Shown: positions 8,156-15,196, numbered from the stretch's first letter. The stretch is 16,578 bases of DNA from Salmonirosea sp038204185 (GCA_038204185.1 JBBRDE010000117.1:1-16578); one strand, 5' to 3'. Numbers and translations are program-made. Notes: generated by a model not told the origin, from the sequence alone.

Positions 8156-8209
8156 GAATGTTAGAATGAGTGAATAATTGTTAAGATCTATTCTCTCATT
8201 CTAACATTC
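8156..8209. repeat. Long inverted repeat (stem-loop) between two minus-strand genes
   Basis: Arms 8156-8176 and 8189-8209 pair over 21 positions with one mismatch (outer 15 bp perfect, GAATGTTAGAATGAG with its complement), with a 12-nt loop. No T-run follows on either strand, so it is not a standard terminator. The left arm also belongs to a run of four imperfect 8-bp units beginning GAAT (8148-8179). Confidence 0.75.
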
Positions 8210-8241
8210 ACCGCGCGGCGGACCGCTTATTCCGACATTAA

Positions 8242-9264
8242 TCAGGGTAGCGAAAGCAGGAATCCGATGGTGAAGTTTGCGTCCCAGTCGAAGACAAACT
8301 GGTTGGTTCCGGTGGCGTCGGCGATGGCTTTGTAGATGTTGATCCCGGCTTTCGACTTGGCGTTTTCTAATTTATAGGCGTCGGGCGCACTGAGTACGGT
8401 GTACCGCTCTTTTCCTTTGCGTACTTCCTTAGCCATTTCGAAAGGTACCCCCCCGATGATGAAGCAGGTTTTACGCAGTCCGGTCGGAATCTGTTTGGCT
8501 TTGGCCAGTACTTCATTGTAGACTTTTTTATCATCAACATTTTCTTGAAAATATTTGGCACCGTAGGTTTCAATGGCTTTTGTTCGTCCATTTTCCATCC
8601 AGGAAATTTTGGTGTTACCCGAGCCGATGTCGGCTACGAAGGCACGCTCATTGTACAGTTCGGGAAGAACCGATTTCAGGCCCAGCTGTCCTTCCAGCTC
8701 GGGCGTCACCTGATTGACCTGGTAGCCCAGATCCCGCAGGGCCTTTGTGATTTTCTGCGTTACGTCGGCTTTGGCCGCTCCCGAACTTACCACGAAGTGG
8801 ATATTTTTACCACTTACACCGTAATCGAGCATACTGCCGATGTACTTTTTCAAGCCCATGCGGATATCGGCATCAGTAGCCATGTTTTCAGTGACCAGGC
8901 TATTGCCGAACTCGGCCTTTTCCAGCTTCCAGCGCTTCTGGGGATCCACCTTGATGATGAATGAGTTGAAACCACTAGCTCCTAGTTCCACCATACCTTT
9001 TAGGGTACCATTAACGGGTTGGGGAGCATCATAGTCGAATGCTGAACCGGCTACGTCGGAAGCTTCGGTGTCGGGGCTGGACGCGGTGCTCGGCTCCGGG
9101 GTTTTGTATTCCGAACCGGCGGTGCCTTCTGCCGATTCGGTGCGGTTCTTATCGGCCACGGATTCCAGGGCTTTCTGCCCGCCGAGGTACTTATACCCGA
9201 AATATAGAGCCGCGATTATGAGGGCGGTGATGAGCAAGCGCCCGGCTACGGTAATTCGTTTCAT
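8242..9264 (-). CDS. Membrane-anchored Ppx/GppA-like (actin-fold) protein
   Basis: A 340-residue protein with one N-terminal hydrophobic anchor (residues 6-24, after MKR), a low-complexity Ser/Thr/Glu linker (about 35-80) and a C-terminal domain resembling the ASKHA phosphatase family of exopolyphosphatase/GppA. The order of motifs matches: MVELGASGFNSFIIKV (91-106, phosphate-1 position), FVVSSGAAKADV (157-168, like the VATSAxReA strand), TPELEGQLGL (187-196, like the sGeEEA segment), FVADIGSGNTKISW (209-222, like DIGGGST) and CFIIGGVPF (267-275). The start chosen is ATG 9262-9264; the frame extends to 9324 but that extension translates only the AT-rich leader repeat. The positive N-terminus predicts the domain lies in the periplasm, odd for an ATP or polyphosphate enzyme. 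Third gene of the three-gene module. Confidence 0.7.
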   Translation of the reverse strand: MKRITVAGRLLITALIIAALYFGYKYLGGQKALESVADKNRTESAEGTAGSEYKTPEPSTASSPDTEASDVAGSAFDYDAPQPVNGTLKGMVELGASGFNSFIIKVDPQKRWKLEKAEFGNSLVTENMATDADIRMGLKKYIGSMLDYGVSGKNIHFVVSSGAAKADVTQKITKALRDLGYQVNQVTPELEGQLGLKSVLPELYNERAFVADIGSGNTKISWMENGRTKAIETYGAKYFQENVDDKKVYNEVLAKAKQIPTGLRKTCFIIGGVPFEMAKEVRKGKERYTVLSAPDAYKLENAKSKAGINIYKAIADATGTNQFVFDWDANFTIGFLLSLP

Positions 9265-9276
9265 TATAATGGAAAA

Positions 9277-9297
9277 TTGAAAGTTGAAAATTGAAAA
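9277..9297. repeat. Short heptamer repeat TTGAAAR x3 in the leader of the Ppx/GppA-like gene
   Basis: Three consecutive 7-bp units TTGAAAG, TTGAAAA, TTGAAAA occupy 9277-9297, preceded by a partial unit AAAA. They lie 13-33 bp upstream of the ATG at 9262-9264, and on the sense strand the whole leader 9265-9299 is free of G. The unit shares TTGA and its 7-bp period with the perfect array at 9376-9438. Confidence 0.75.
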
Positions 9298-9375
9298 TGC
9301 AGCTTTAAAGTGGCTACGGCACAAAGTTTTTTATAAATGCAGAGTATAGCCAGCGTACAGGTTTTTTACTTTTCG

Positions 9376-9440
9376 TTGACCCTTGACCCTTGACCCTTGA
9401 CCCTTGACCCTTGACCCTTGACCCTTGACCCTTGACCCTT
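9376..9440. repeat. Perfect heptanucleotide tandem array, TTGACCC x9
   Basis: Nine identical copies of TTGACCC run from 9376 to 9438, followed by a partial TT. The TT is shared with the stop codon of the minus-strand gene (TAA = complement of 9439-9441), so the array begins exactly where coding ends. No degenerate copy is seen, which suggests recent slippage expansion. It lies between the two-TM coiled-coil gene and the Ppx/GppA-like gene, and so would be in their shared transcript. Confidence 0.95.
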
Positions 9441-10449
9441 AATCCAGCAATCCCCGGTAGCTGGAGTCTTTGGGGGGATTGAGATTGATGGTGGTAGGTA
9501 CGGCTTCGGGCGCGTCGAGGTTAACCAGCGTAAACTCGCCCTGATTGTAGGCTTCGAGCATCTTTTGTCCTTTGTCCGACAGAATGCCGTTCTGTACGTC
9601 CACGCCGTTGATAAAGTCCATTGACAGGTCCATGGCGCGTTTCATCTCGCCCAGCTTGTTACTCATGTCGTCCTGAATGTACTCCATCGACTCATCAAAA
9701 TAGAATTTCTTGTCGGGATTACCTTTAAAAATACTGATGGCCGTACGCAGGGCATTCGAGCTTTCCTGCACAATTTTATACTCCGTTTCCTTCAATTTAA
9801 CCTTGATCTCGGTTTCCTTGATGATGTAGTCGGCGCTGGTGTTTACTTTTTCCATGAATTCCAGGATAGTCTTCATGTTGCGCTGCAACGGGAAAAGCTT
9901 TTCGTTCATCTCCTGCAAACCCGCGCCTTCGATGGTAGCCAATTGGGCCGTTTCGCGCATACCGGGCTTATGCGAAAGTTCGCTGGCCTTGTTGGCCTCG
10001 GCAAACTTCTGCTTGATCTGCTCGTTATTTTCGTTGATTTTTTTGTTGAGACGCACCAGTTGCCCGGCCAGGGTGTTGATCTGCCCCTGCATCTTTTCGC
10101 GCTTGTCTTTCAAATCGCTGATATAGATTTTCATAATCGCAATGGGGTCCAGTTTGATAATGGTCCCGGTTATTTTGCGCATAAGCGTTTTGAACAAAAA
10201 GAATACCGCTGTACGCACATCGTGACTCGTGAACAGGAACACCAGCCCGGCCAGCGCCGCCAGCAATAGACCCAGGTACAGTGTGTTCTGGGTCACCTCG
10301 ATCAAAAACAGGGCGATGGTGTTCCAGTAATAAAGTGCAACGGCGCCTGCCGCGCCCAGAAAGAGCATGGAGGTAATGCCCTCCGGCTTCGACCAGTACG
10401 ATTTTTTGGAGTCCTCACCGGAACCACCTATTTGAGAGAAATCAGCCAT
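9439..10449 (-). CDS. Two-TM coiled-coil protein with PspA-like C-terminal half
   Basis: A 336-residue protein. A short polar N-terminus (1-25) is followed by two hydrophobic segments (about 27-50 and 57-75), then a long helical part. Residues 101-155 (DPIAIMKIYISDLKDKREKM onward, LAGQLVRLNKKINENNEQIKQKF) and 178-235 have strong heptad character. The DP-start followed by an amphipathic coiled coil resembles PspA/IM30, though PspA itself has no TM helices, so this is similarity of pattern only. The tail (about 300-336) is Pro- and Asn-rich. It probably sits in the inner membrane with its coiled coil in the cytoplasm. Middle gene of the module: 90 bp after the upstream coiled-coil gene, and followed directly by the heptamer array. 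Its ATG (10447-10449) has a 27-nt G-free leader. Confidence 0.75.
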   Translation of the reverse strand: MADFSQIGGSGEDSKKSYWSKPEGITSMLFLGAAGAVALYYWNTIALFLIEVTQNTLYLGLLLAALAGLVFLFTSHDVRTAVFFLFKTLMRKITGTIIKLDPIAIMKIYISDLKDKREKMQGQINTLAGQLVRLNKKINENNEQIKQKFAEANKASELSHKPGMRETAQLATIEGAGLQEMNEKLFPLQRNMKTILEFMEKVNTSADYIIKETEIKVKLKETEYKIVQESSNALRTAISIFKGNPDKKFYFDESMEYIQDDMSNKLGEMKRAMDLSMDFINGVDVQNGILSDKGQKMLEAYNQGEFTLVNLDAPEAVPTTINLNPPKDSSYRGLLD

Positions 10450-10484
10450 TGTTTTTGAGTTTAAAGTTTATGAATGCATGTGAC

Positions 10485-10536
10485 AAAGTTGAAAGTTAAA
10501 TCGTGGCAAATTAGGCGATAGCCCATTTTCAACTTT
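10485..10536. repeat. 10-bp inverted repeat in the spacer of the coiled-coil genes
   Basis: AAAGTTGAAA (10485-10494) and its exact complement TTTCAACTTT (10527-10536) flank a 32-nt loop between the stop of the upstream gene (10540) and the next ATG (10449). The arms carry the same TTGAAA word as the leader repeat at 9277-9297. No T-run follows, so it is not called a terminator. Confidence 0.6.
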
Positions 10537-10539
10537 CCA

Positions 10540-11232
10540 TTAATTCAAATAATTCTTAATCTTCGCTACATCCGAGTTGATTTGCTCGACCATGCTGTGG
10601 TAGGTGATGTCGTAACTATCGCGGTTGTCGTTGATTTTTGCGCTTTGTTCCTGAATATCGCCGTTGATTTTCTCCAGCCGACCGTTGTTGGCGTTGATTT
10701 TATCCTGTAACTCCACAATCTGCTGGGCGTAGTTCTTGTTGTCTACCTGCAATTTGTTGAGTTCCTGATTCAAGCTGCCCACCCGATCGCTGATGGCTTT
10801 TTCGACATCTTTCAGAAAGTTGCTCCGATCACGATCCAGCACGCCCACGTACTGGCTGGCTGAGGTCGTAAGCACAGCCGTGTCCTTCACGCCGCCACTC
10901 ATGGCCCGAAAGCTTGCCCAGGAAGCCTGGTACTGTTTTTCTTCGCTCAACCCCAGTCCATCCATGCTTTTCAAGGCCTGCTTGAACTCAAAATAATCAG
11001 GGCCGGGAAGGTTAGCTTTTTCCAACAATTCCACAAAGTGTTCGACAAACTTACGATCCACTTCCGCCGTACCGGCGGCATTGATGGTAGCCACGGGCGG
11101 GTGGTAGGTGGGTCGGGGTACCTTGGCGGATGTCGGGGCTGGGGCAGGAGCGGGTTGCGATGCGCTGGTTTCTTCCTCTTTAATGAAAAAACCAAGCAGT
11201 TTCTTCCCAAAACTCTTTTCGGATTCAGGCAT
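10540..11232 (-). CDS. Soluble coiled-coil protein, first gene of the three-gene module
   Basis: A 230-residue protein with no signal peptide. The first 20 residues (ESEKSFGKKLLGFFIKEEE) could form an amphipathic membrane-contacting helix. A Pro/Ala-rich linker follows (about 22-48, PAPAPAPTSAKVPRPTYHPP), then a compact helical region (TAEVDRKFVEHFVELLEKANLPGPDYFEFKQALKSM, roughly 55-90), and from 135 to 228 a long coiled coil (LNQELNKLQVDNKNYAQQIVELQDKINANNGRLEKI). No family name can be given from memory, though the LPGPDYFEF segment looks conserved-domain-like. It is first in the run of three minus-strand genes, divergent from the isomerase gene across a 234-bp spacer where a shared control region would lie. 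Start ATG 11230-11232. Confidence 0.75.
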   Translation of the reverse strand: MPESEKSFGKKLLGFFIKEEETSASQPAPAPAPTSAKVPRPTYHPPVATINAAGTAEVDRKFVEHFVELLEKANLPGPDYFEFKQALKSMDGLGLSEEKQYQASWASFRAMSGGVKDTAVLTTSASQYVGVLDRDRSNFLKDVEKAISDRVGSLNQELNKLQVDNKNYAQQIVELQDKINANNGRLEKINGDIQEQSAKINDNRDSYDITYHSMVEQINSDVAKIKNYLN

Positions 11233-11422
11233 TGGCAGGTTGGTTTAGGCGTTCGAATGTATACCTCACAAGCGAGGGGCTTTTGCTTCCAAGAGTAAGG
11301 CGGTGTATATTTACCCCGTCTGTTTTCCCGGTCTTCCTCGCTTCGGTAAGTCAATATTACTAAACCCGCAACGATTTATCAATATCGGATTTGGATAAGC
11401 GGTTGCGGGGTTGGATGACCCC

Positions 11423-11452
11423 TTGAAAAAAATGGACGGAATTTTACATTTA
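11423..11452 (+). promoter_or_regulatory. Candidate promoter of the isomerase-GH113 operon
   Basis: TTG (11423-11425) and TACATTTA (11445-11452) are 19 bp apart, close to the Bacteroidota pattern TTTG-N19-TAnnTTTG (last base differs). A small hairpin GGGGT/ACCCC (11407-11411 with 11418-11422) lies just upstream. Initiation here would give a leader of about 10 nt before the ATG at 11467. Confidence 0.35.
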
Positions 11453-11466
11453 CCCACAAAATCCCC

Positions 11467-12387
11467 ATGTTCAAATTAGGTTTTGTCAGTGCGATTCTTG
11501 CCGATTTTAGTTTCGAGCACATGGTCAATTTTGCCGGACAGCATGGTTTTGGCTGTGTCGAAGTCATGTGCTGGCCTCCTGAAAATGCGGACACCCGCCG
11601 CTATGCGGGTGTGTCGCACATCGACGTAGCGAATCTCGACAAACAGAGCATCAGTGATATTCGCCATACGTTACGCACGGCTAACGTCGGTATTTCAGCC
11701 CTGGGCTACTATCCTAATCCCCTCGATTCCAATCGGGAAAAGGCGGATTATTACATTGAACATGTTAAGGAAGTCATTCGCGGTGCCGCCAAACTAGGGG
11801 TACCCGTGGTGACGACTTTCGTGGGGCGAGATCCGGCCAAAAATATTTCCGATAACCTGACATTGTTTGCCGATGTATGGCCGGGTATAGTAAAAGTTGC
11901 CGAAGAGAATAACATCAAGCTGGCGATCGAAAATTGCCCCATGTTTTTCACCAATGACGAATGGCCGGGCGGTAAAAATCTTGCCATTAGCCCATCGGTC
12001 TGGAACCGGATGTTTGAAATCATACCAAGCCGGGCGTTCGGGTTGAATTACGATCCGTCGCACATGATCTGGCAAATGATGGATGAGATCAAACCGATCT
12101 ACCAGTTTCGGGAGCGGTTGCATCATATACATCTCAAAGACGTAAAGGTGTATAAAGATAAACTAGACCAGGTAGGTATCCTGGCCAATCCGCTGGAATA
12201 TCACTCTCCCAAACTGCCGGGCCTGGGTGACGTTCGGTGGCGCGATTTCTTCGCTGCTCTCACTGACGTCCGCTACCGGGGCCCCGTGGTGATCGAGGTG
12301 GAGGACAAGGCCTATGAAGCCAACATCACCGACGTTAAATCCGCCATTCTGACGAGCCGTAATTATTTGAATCAATTTTTAGGATGA
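11467..12387 (+). CDS. Sugar phosphate isomerase/epimerase family TIM-barrel protein
   Basis: A 306-residue cytosolic-type protein (no signal peptide) of the xylose isomerase-like TIM-barrel family (AP endonuclease 2 superfamily). The expected divalent-metal ligands are visible at strand ends: E155 in LAIENCP, D196 and H199 in LNYDPSHM, H222 in HHIHLKD, and E277 in VVIEVED. LGYYPNP (79-85) and GVPVVTTFVG (111-120) fit the second and third barrel strands. Members interconvert sugars, inositols or hydroxypyruvate-like substrates; the substrate here is unknown. It shares an ATGA stop/start with the downstream GH113-like gene, so the pair is translationally coupled, suggesting the isomerase handles a product of the secreted hydrolase. 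The 27 nt before its ATG contain no G. Confidence 0.9.
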   Translation: MFKLGFVSAILADFSFEHMVNFAGQHGFGCVEVMCWPPENADTRRYAGVSHIDVANLDKQSISDIRHTLRTANVGISALGYYPNPLDSNREKADYYIEHVKEVIRGAAKLGVPVVTTFVGRDPAKNISDNLTLFADVWPGIVKVAEENNIKLAIENCPMFFTNDEWPGGKNLAISPSVWNRMFEIIPSRAFGLNYDPSHMIWQMMDEIKPIYQFRERLHHIHLKDVKVYKDKLDQVGILANPLEYHSPKLPGLGDVRWRDFFAALTDVRYRGPVVIEVEDKAYEANITDVKSAILTSRNYLNQFLG

Positions 12388-13451
12388 AGGACAAGAAACT
12401 AAAAATCATGAACCACTTGATTATTGTCATCTGGATCGGTACCCTGGCCGGAAATTTATTTTCCTGTTCATCCGTCTCATCGGATAAATCCCATCACTAC
12501 AATGGTTCCAAAATAAAAGGGGTTTCATTTGTGGCGCCCCGCGACTCCCTGGCCGATACCAACTACCTGCCCGTGAAGAAGATCAATGCCGATTGGGTGG
12601 CGCTGATGCCTTACGGCTTCACGGAGGGAGGTACCCCTAATTTTGTCTATGGGAAAAACAACCAGTGGAAATGGTGGGGCGAGTCACCGGCGGGAGTAGC
12701 GCACTGCGTGGAGATGGCACATGCCCAGGGCTTGAAGGTGATGCTGAAACCACACATGTGGATCGGACACGGTACCTTTACCGGGCACTACGACCTGACC
12801 ACCGAGGAGGACTGGCAAACGTTTGAAAAAGGCTATGGCGAATATCTGCTGAATTTTGCCCGCATTGCCGACACCACCCACGTCGAGCTGTACTGCATTG
12901 GTACCGAGATGCAAACCTTCGTAAAAAAACGTCCGCAGTTTTGGTTTCAAATAATCCGTGACATCAAGAAAATCTACAAAGGACAACTTACCTACGCCGA
13001 AAACTGGGATACCTACCAGGATGTACCTTTCTGGAAAGAACTGGATTTCGTAGGTATTGATGCCTACTTCCCGCTGTCGGAGGCTCAGTCGCCCGATGTG
13101 GCGGAGATCAAAAAAGGCTGGCAGAAACACCTGAAAGCTGTGGGGGGCTTTGCCAGTAAAGTACAGAAACCCATACTTTTTACGGAATTCGGGTACACAA
13201 GCAGCGACTATGCCACGCGCCGTCCCTGGGAAACCGAGCGGGACCAACCCGAAAACGAAGCATTACAGGCCCGGGCCTACGAGGTGCTTTTTGAGGAAGC
13301 ATGGGCAAAAGAATGGATGGCCGGTGGTTTTGTATGGAAATGGTTTCCTGATTTAAGGGGAAAATCCAGGGCCCGTGACCCATTTTCTCCCCAAAATAAA
13401 CAGGCTCAGGCTATCTTGGGGAAACACTATGCTAAACCACCTACTGAATAG
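12384..13451 (+). CDS. GH113-like lipoprotein (beta-mannanase-type glycoside hydrolase)
   Basis: A 355-residue lipoprotein with a TIM-barrel glycoside hydrolase domain resembling GH113, a clan GH-A family that includes beta-mannanases. The lipobox is L25-F26-S27-C28. The barrel opens with KIKGVSFVAPRD (43-54). The clan GH-A catalytic pair is at the right positions: E175 in CIGTEM as acid/base and E268 in PILFTEFGYTS as nucleophile. VMLKPHMWIG (119-128), FVGIDAYFP (222-230) and GGFVWKWFPD (near the C-terminus) are further family-type motifs. It is probably anchored in the periplasm or outer membrane. The start ATG at 12384 overlaps the stop of the isomerase gene (ATGA); a second Met at residue 9 is an alternative. 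The 3' end overlaps the convergent bestrophin gene by 25 bp. Mannan specificity is inference. Confidence 0.85.
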   Translation: MKDKKLKIMNHLIIVIWIGTLAGNLFSCSSVSSDKSHHYNGSKIKGVSFVAPRDSLADTNYLPVKKINADWVALMPYGFTEGGTPNFVYGKNNQWKWWGESPAGVAHCVEMAHAQGLKVMLKPHMWIGHGTFTGHYDLTTEEDWQTFEKGYGEYLLNFARIADTTHVELYCIGTEMQTFVKKRPQFWFQIIRDIKKIYKGQLTYAENWDTYQDVPFWKELDFVGIDAYFPLSEAQSPDVAEIKKGWQKHLKAVGGFASKVQKPILFTEFGYTSSDYATRRPWETERDQPENEALQARAYEVLFEEAWAKEWMAGGFVWKWFPDLRGKSRARDPFSPQNKQAQAILGKHYAKPPTE

Positions 13452-14338
13452 GTGCGCTCCCGTAAAATTTGGTGGACCGACGTGCGAATGTTGCGGCAAA
13501 TTGTGTCGGTGGGCAGGTCGTTGGTGTCAACGCCAAACGGATCTTCAATCTCTTCGGCAATGACTTCCAGACTACCCAGGATGTAAAAAACAAAAACGAC
13601 AAAAGGTACCACCAGGTAGTGCAGGCTGAACACGTAGCCGAGAGGGAGCGTGGTGCAGTAAACAAAAATAAATTTTTTGAGAAAGGAACTGTATGAGAAA
13701 GGAATGGGGGTATTTTTGATGCGTTCGCAGGCTCCGCATATGTTCATGAAGGAATCCAGTTCGGCATTGATCAGCAGCAAATGTTCCGGTATGAGTACCC
13801 CCTGCTTTTGCAGCTGAATAACTTTATGCGAAATAGCCAATGAAAATTGTAGCGGAACGTGTACCTGGCTTTGGATCCAGGTAATGGGAAAGACTTCACT
13901 CACTTCAAACTCTTCAGGAACATATTCCTTTCGGAGGTGGTTTTTTAGGGAAAATGCGAAATTAGCGATCGTGGCGCGGAAAAAAGTCCGGTTTTTAGTA
14001 TCGTTTTCTTCGAGCAGGGCATCTATTTTCTGGGCCAGGTTTCGGCTATTGTTGACCAGCATCCCCCATTGCTTGCGTCCTTCCCACCAACGGTCGTAGG
14101 CTGTATTGGTACGGAATACCAACAGTAGGGATATTACAAATCCCAGGAGCGTATGCATCACGGAAATGTTTTTCAGATCTGAATTCTGTCCGATTTTCCA
14201 GTATTCGATGATTAGATACGCTAGTAGGGTGGAGTAGAGTCAGACGGTAATCAGCAACGGGAGGAGCTTGCGGACCGTATCGGCCCGGGGGAATAAGAAG
14301 ATCAAGCGAAGCCACTCTTTAGGATTGTAATCGACCAT
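13427..14338 (-). pseudogene. Bestrophin family channel gene interrupted by an in-frame TGA
   Basis: Reading from ATG 14336-14338, 5 bp after the exonuclease stop, gives MVDYNPKEWLRLIFLFPRAD..., the normal N-terminus of bacterial bestrophins (UPF0187). At codon 33 (14240-14242) there is TGA, inside the first membrane helix where bestrophins commonly have a hydrophobic or Trp residue; one base would restore TGG. The same frame continues without shift to TAG 13427-13429: NTAYDRWWEGRKQW (78-91) is the hallmark motif, and AEEIEDPFGVDTNDLP (about 261-276) the conserved acidic segment near the channel neck. Full length would be 303 residues, normal for the family, so the remainder looks intact. Reinitiation at GTG 14159-14161 or ATG 14156-14158 would give 243-244 residues lacking helix 1. 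Recent nonsense mutation, sequencing error and readthrough remain open. Confidence 0.85.
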
Positions 14339-14343
14339 AAAAT

Positions 14344-14928
14344 TTAAGCCAATTTTACTTCATTAAGCTTGTTGAAAATCGCCTTGAGACAGCGAGCAGT
14401 TAACTGGGCATCTTCCAGGGCATTGTGCGTTTCTTCCTCGCGTTCAAATCCAAAGTGACCCGATACGGCACCCAGGCTCAGCGAACGGGGTACTAGCGCT
14501 CCGTTTTTTTCCAAAATCAAAAAATAAAGATAGGAAACCGTGTGCAGGTCCAGCATTTTGTTGTTGTAGGGCCAGTGCATTTTCTCGTTCCGGTAGGCGA
14601 AGCGCAGGAAGTTGATGTCGTAAATGACGCTTTGCCCGCACATGATTACTTTCGAAAGCGGTCCTCCATTGGTTTTGGACTTGATCCATTTTTCAAATTC
14701 AGGTATGACGTCGTATATCATCGGGGCTTCTTCCAAATCAGCCAGCGACAGGCCATGTACCTCTTCCGAACCGGCCGTGAAAGCTTCCTCATTTTCGGGG
14801 TACACGTTTTGCAGGTAGGTACCCTGCGAGATCCATTTATCGTCAAAAATTTCGGCACCAAGTTGGATGATTTCGTTCCAGCCGGGCTCGGGGCCCGTCA
14901 TTTCAATATCAAGGACTAGGAAAGGCAT
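14344..14928 (-). CDS. DEDDh 3'-5' exonuclease (DnaQ-like)
   Basis: A 194-residue soluble protein of the DnaQ/oligoribonuclease-like exonuclease superfamily. All five DEDDh residues are visible: D7 and E9 (VLDIEMTG, ExoI), D104 (VIYDINFL, ExoII), H168 and D173 (THNALEDAQ, ExoIII). Such enzymes remove nucleotides from 3' ends of DNA or RNA using two metal ions; whether this one acts on DNA or RNA is not clear from sequence. There is no extra domain. The ATG is at 14926-14928, behind a 29-nt G-free leader made of a 7-bp-period repeat. It is followed at 5 bp by the bestrophin gene and is divergent from nspC across a 278-bp spacer. Confidence 0.9.
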   Translation of the reverse strand: MPFLVLDIEMTGPEPGWNEIIQLGAEIFDDKWISQGTYLQNVYPENEEAFTAGSEEVHGLSLADLEEAPMIYDVIPEFEKWIKSKTNGGPLSKVIMCGQSVIYDINFLRFAYRNEKMHWPYNNKMLDLHTVSYLYFLILEKNGALVPRSLSLGAVSGHFGFEREEETHNALEDAQLTARCLKAIFNKLNEVKLA

Positions 14929-14930
14929 AT

Positions 14931-15196
14931 TTGAATGATGAGTGATGAATGTTGGTTCGGGGAACTATGTGGGCGCACATCCCAAATAAAGAGTAGCAAA
15001 TAACGGGAAATAGGATATGCAGTATACTGCTACCAAATATGCCATACCTAAAATTTTCCCAGGGAATGGCTTTATTTGCACCAAAATTAAATAATAATAC
15101 AGCGTAGGTACTGGATTTTCGTTAAGATATTTTGAAGATAATCCCTCGGTACCCTTCATCACTGGTGCGCCAGCCCGGTCATCACTCATCATTCAA
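14931..15196. repeat. 18-bp perfect inverted repeat at both ends of the exonuclease-nspC spacer
   Basis: TTGAATGATGAGTGATGA at 14931-14948 and its exact complement at 15179-15196 each lie within 11 nt of a start codon, so both divergent genes carry the same leader sequence in the sense direction. The left copy is part of a 7-bp-period run (GAATGAT, GAGTGAT, GAATGTT at 14933-14953). Confidence 0.85.
15019..15030. promoter_or_regulatory. 12-bp perfect palindrome, possible operator
   Basis: GCAGTATACTGC is fully self-complementary and lies near the middle of the spacer between two divergent genes, a usual place for a dimeric regulator site. The spacer also has TTTG-containing stretches but no clean TAnnTTTG box on either strand. 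The regulator is unknown. Confidence 0.4.

Noticed and set aside
9265..9324. N-terminal extension of the Ppx/GppA-like protein
   Set aside because: It translates to FSIFNFQFSII-like sequence from the TTGAAAR leader repeat; the ATG at 9264 begins a normal anchor helix.
9376..9438. CRISPR-like array
   Set aside because: Units are 7 bp with no spacers; it is a simple tandem repeat and no cas gene is present.
12684..13247. 187-codon open frame on the minus strand
   Set aside because: It lies wholly inside the GH113-like gene on the other strand and shows no domain; an antisense shadow of a well-supported gene.
14046..14315. Alternative minus-strand frame bridging the bestrophin N-terminus, suggesting a frameshift
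   Set aside because: The bestrophin protein sequence continues in one frame on both sides of the TGA at 14240-14242, so a nonsense codon explains the break and no frameshift is needed.
15055..15075. TTCCC/GGGAA hairpin as a terminator in the exonuclease-nspC spacer
   Set aside because: The stem is only 5 bp with no T-run, and the genes are divergent, so no terminator is expected.
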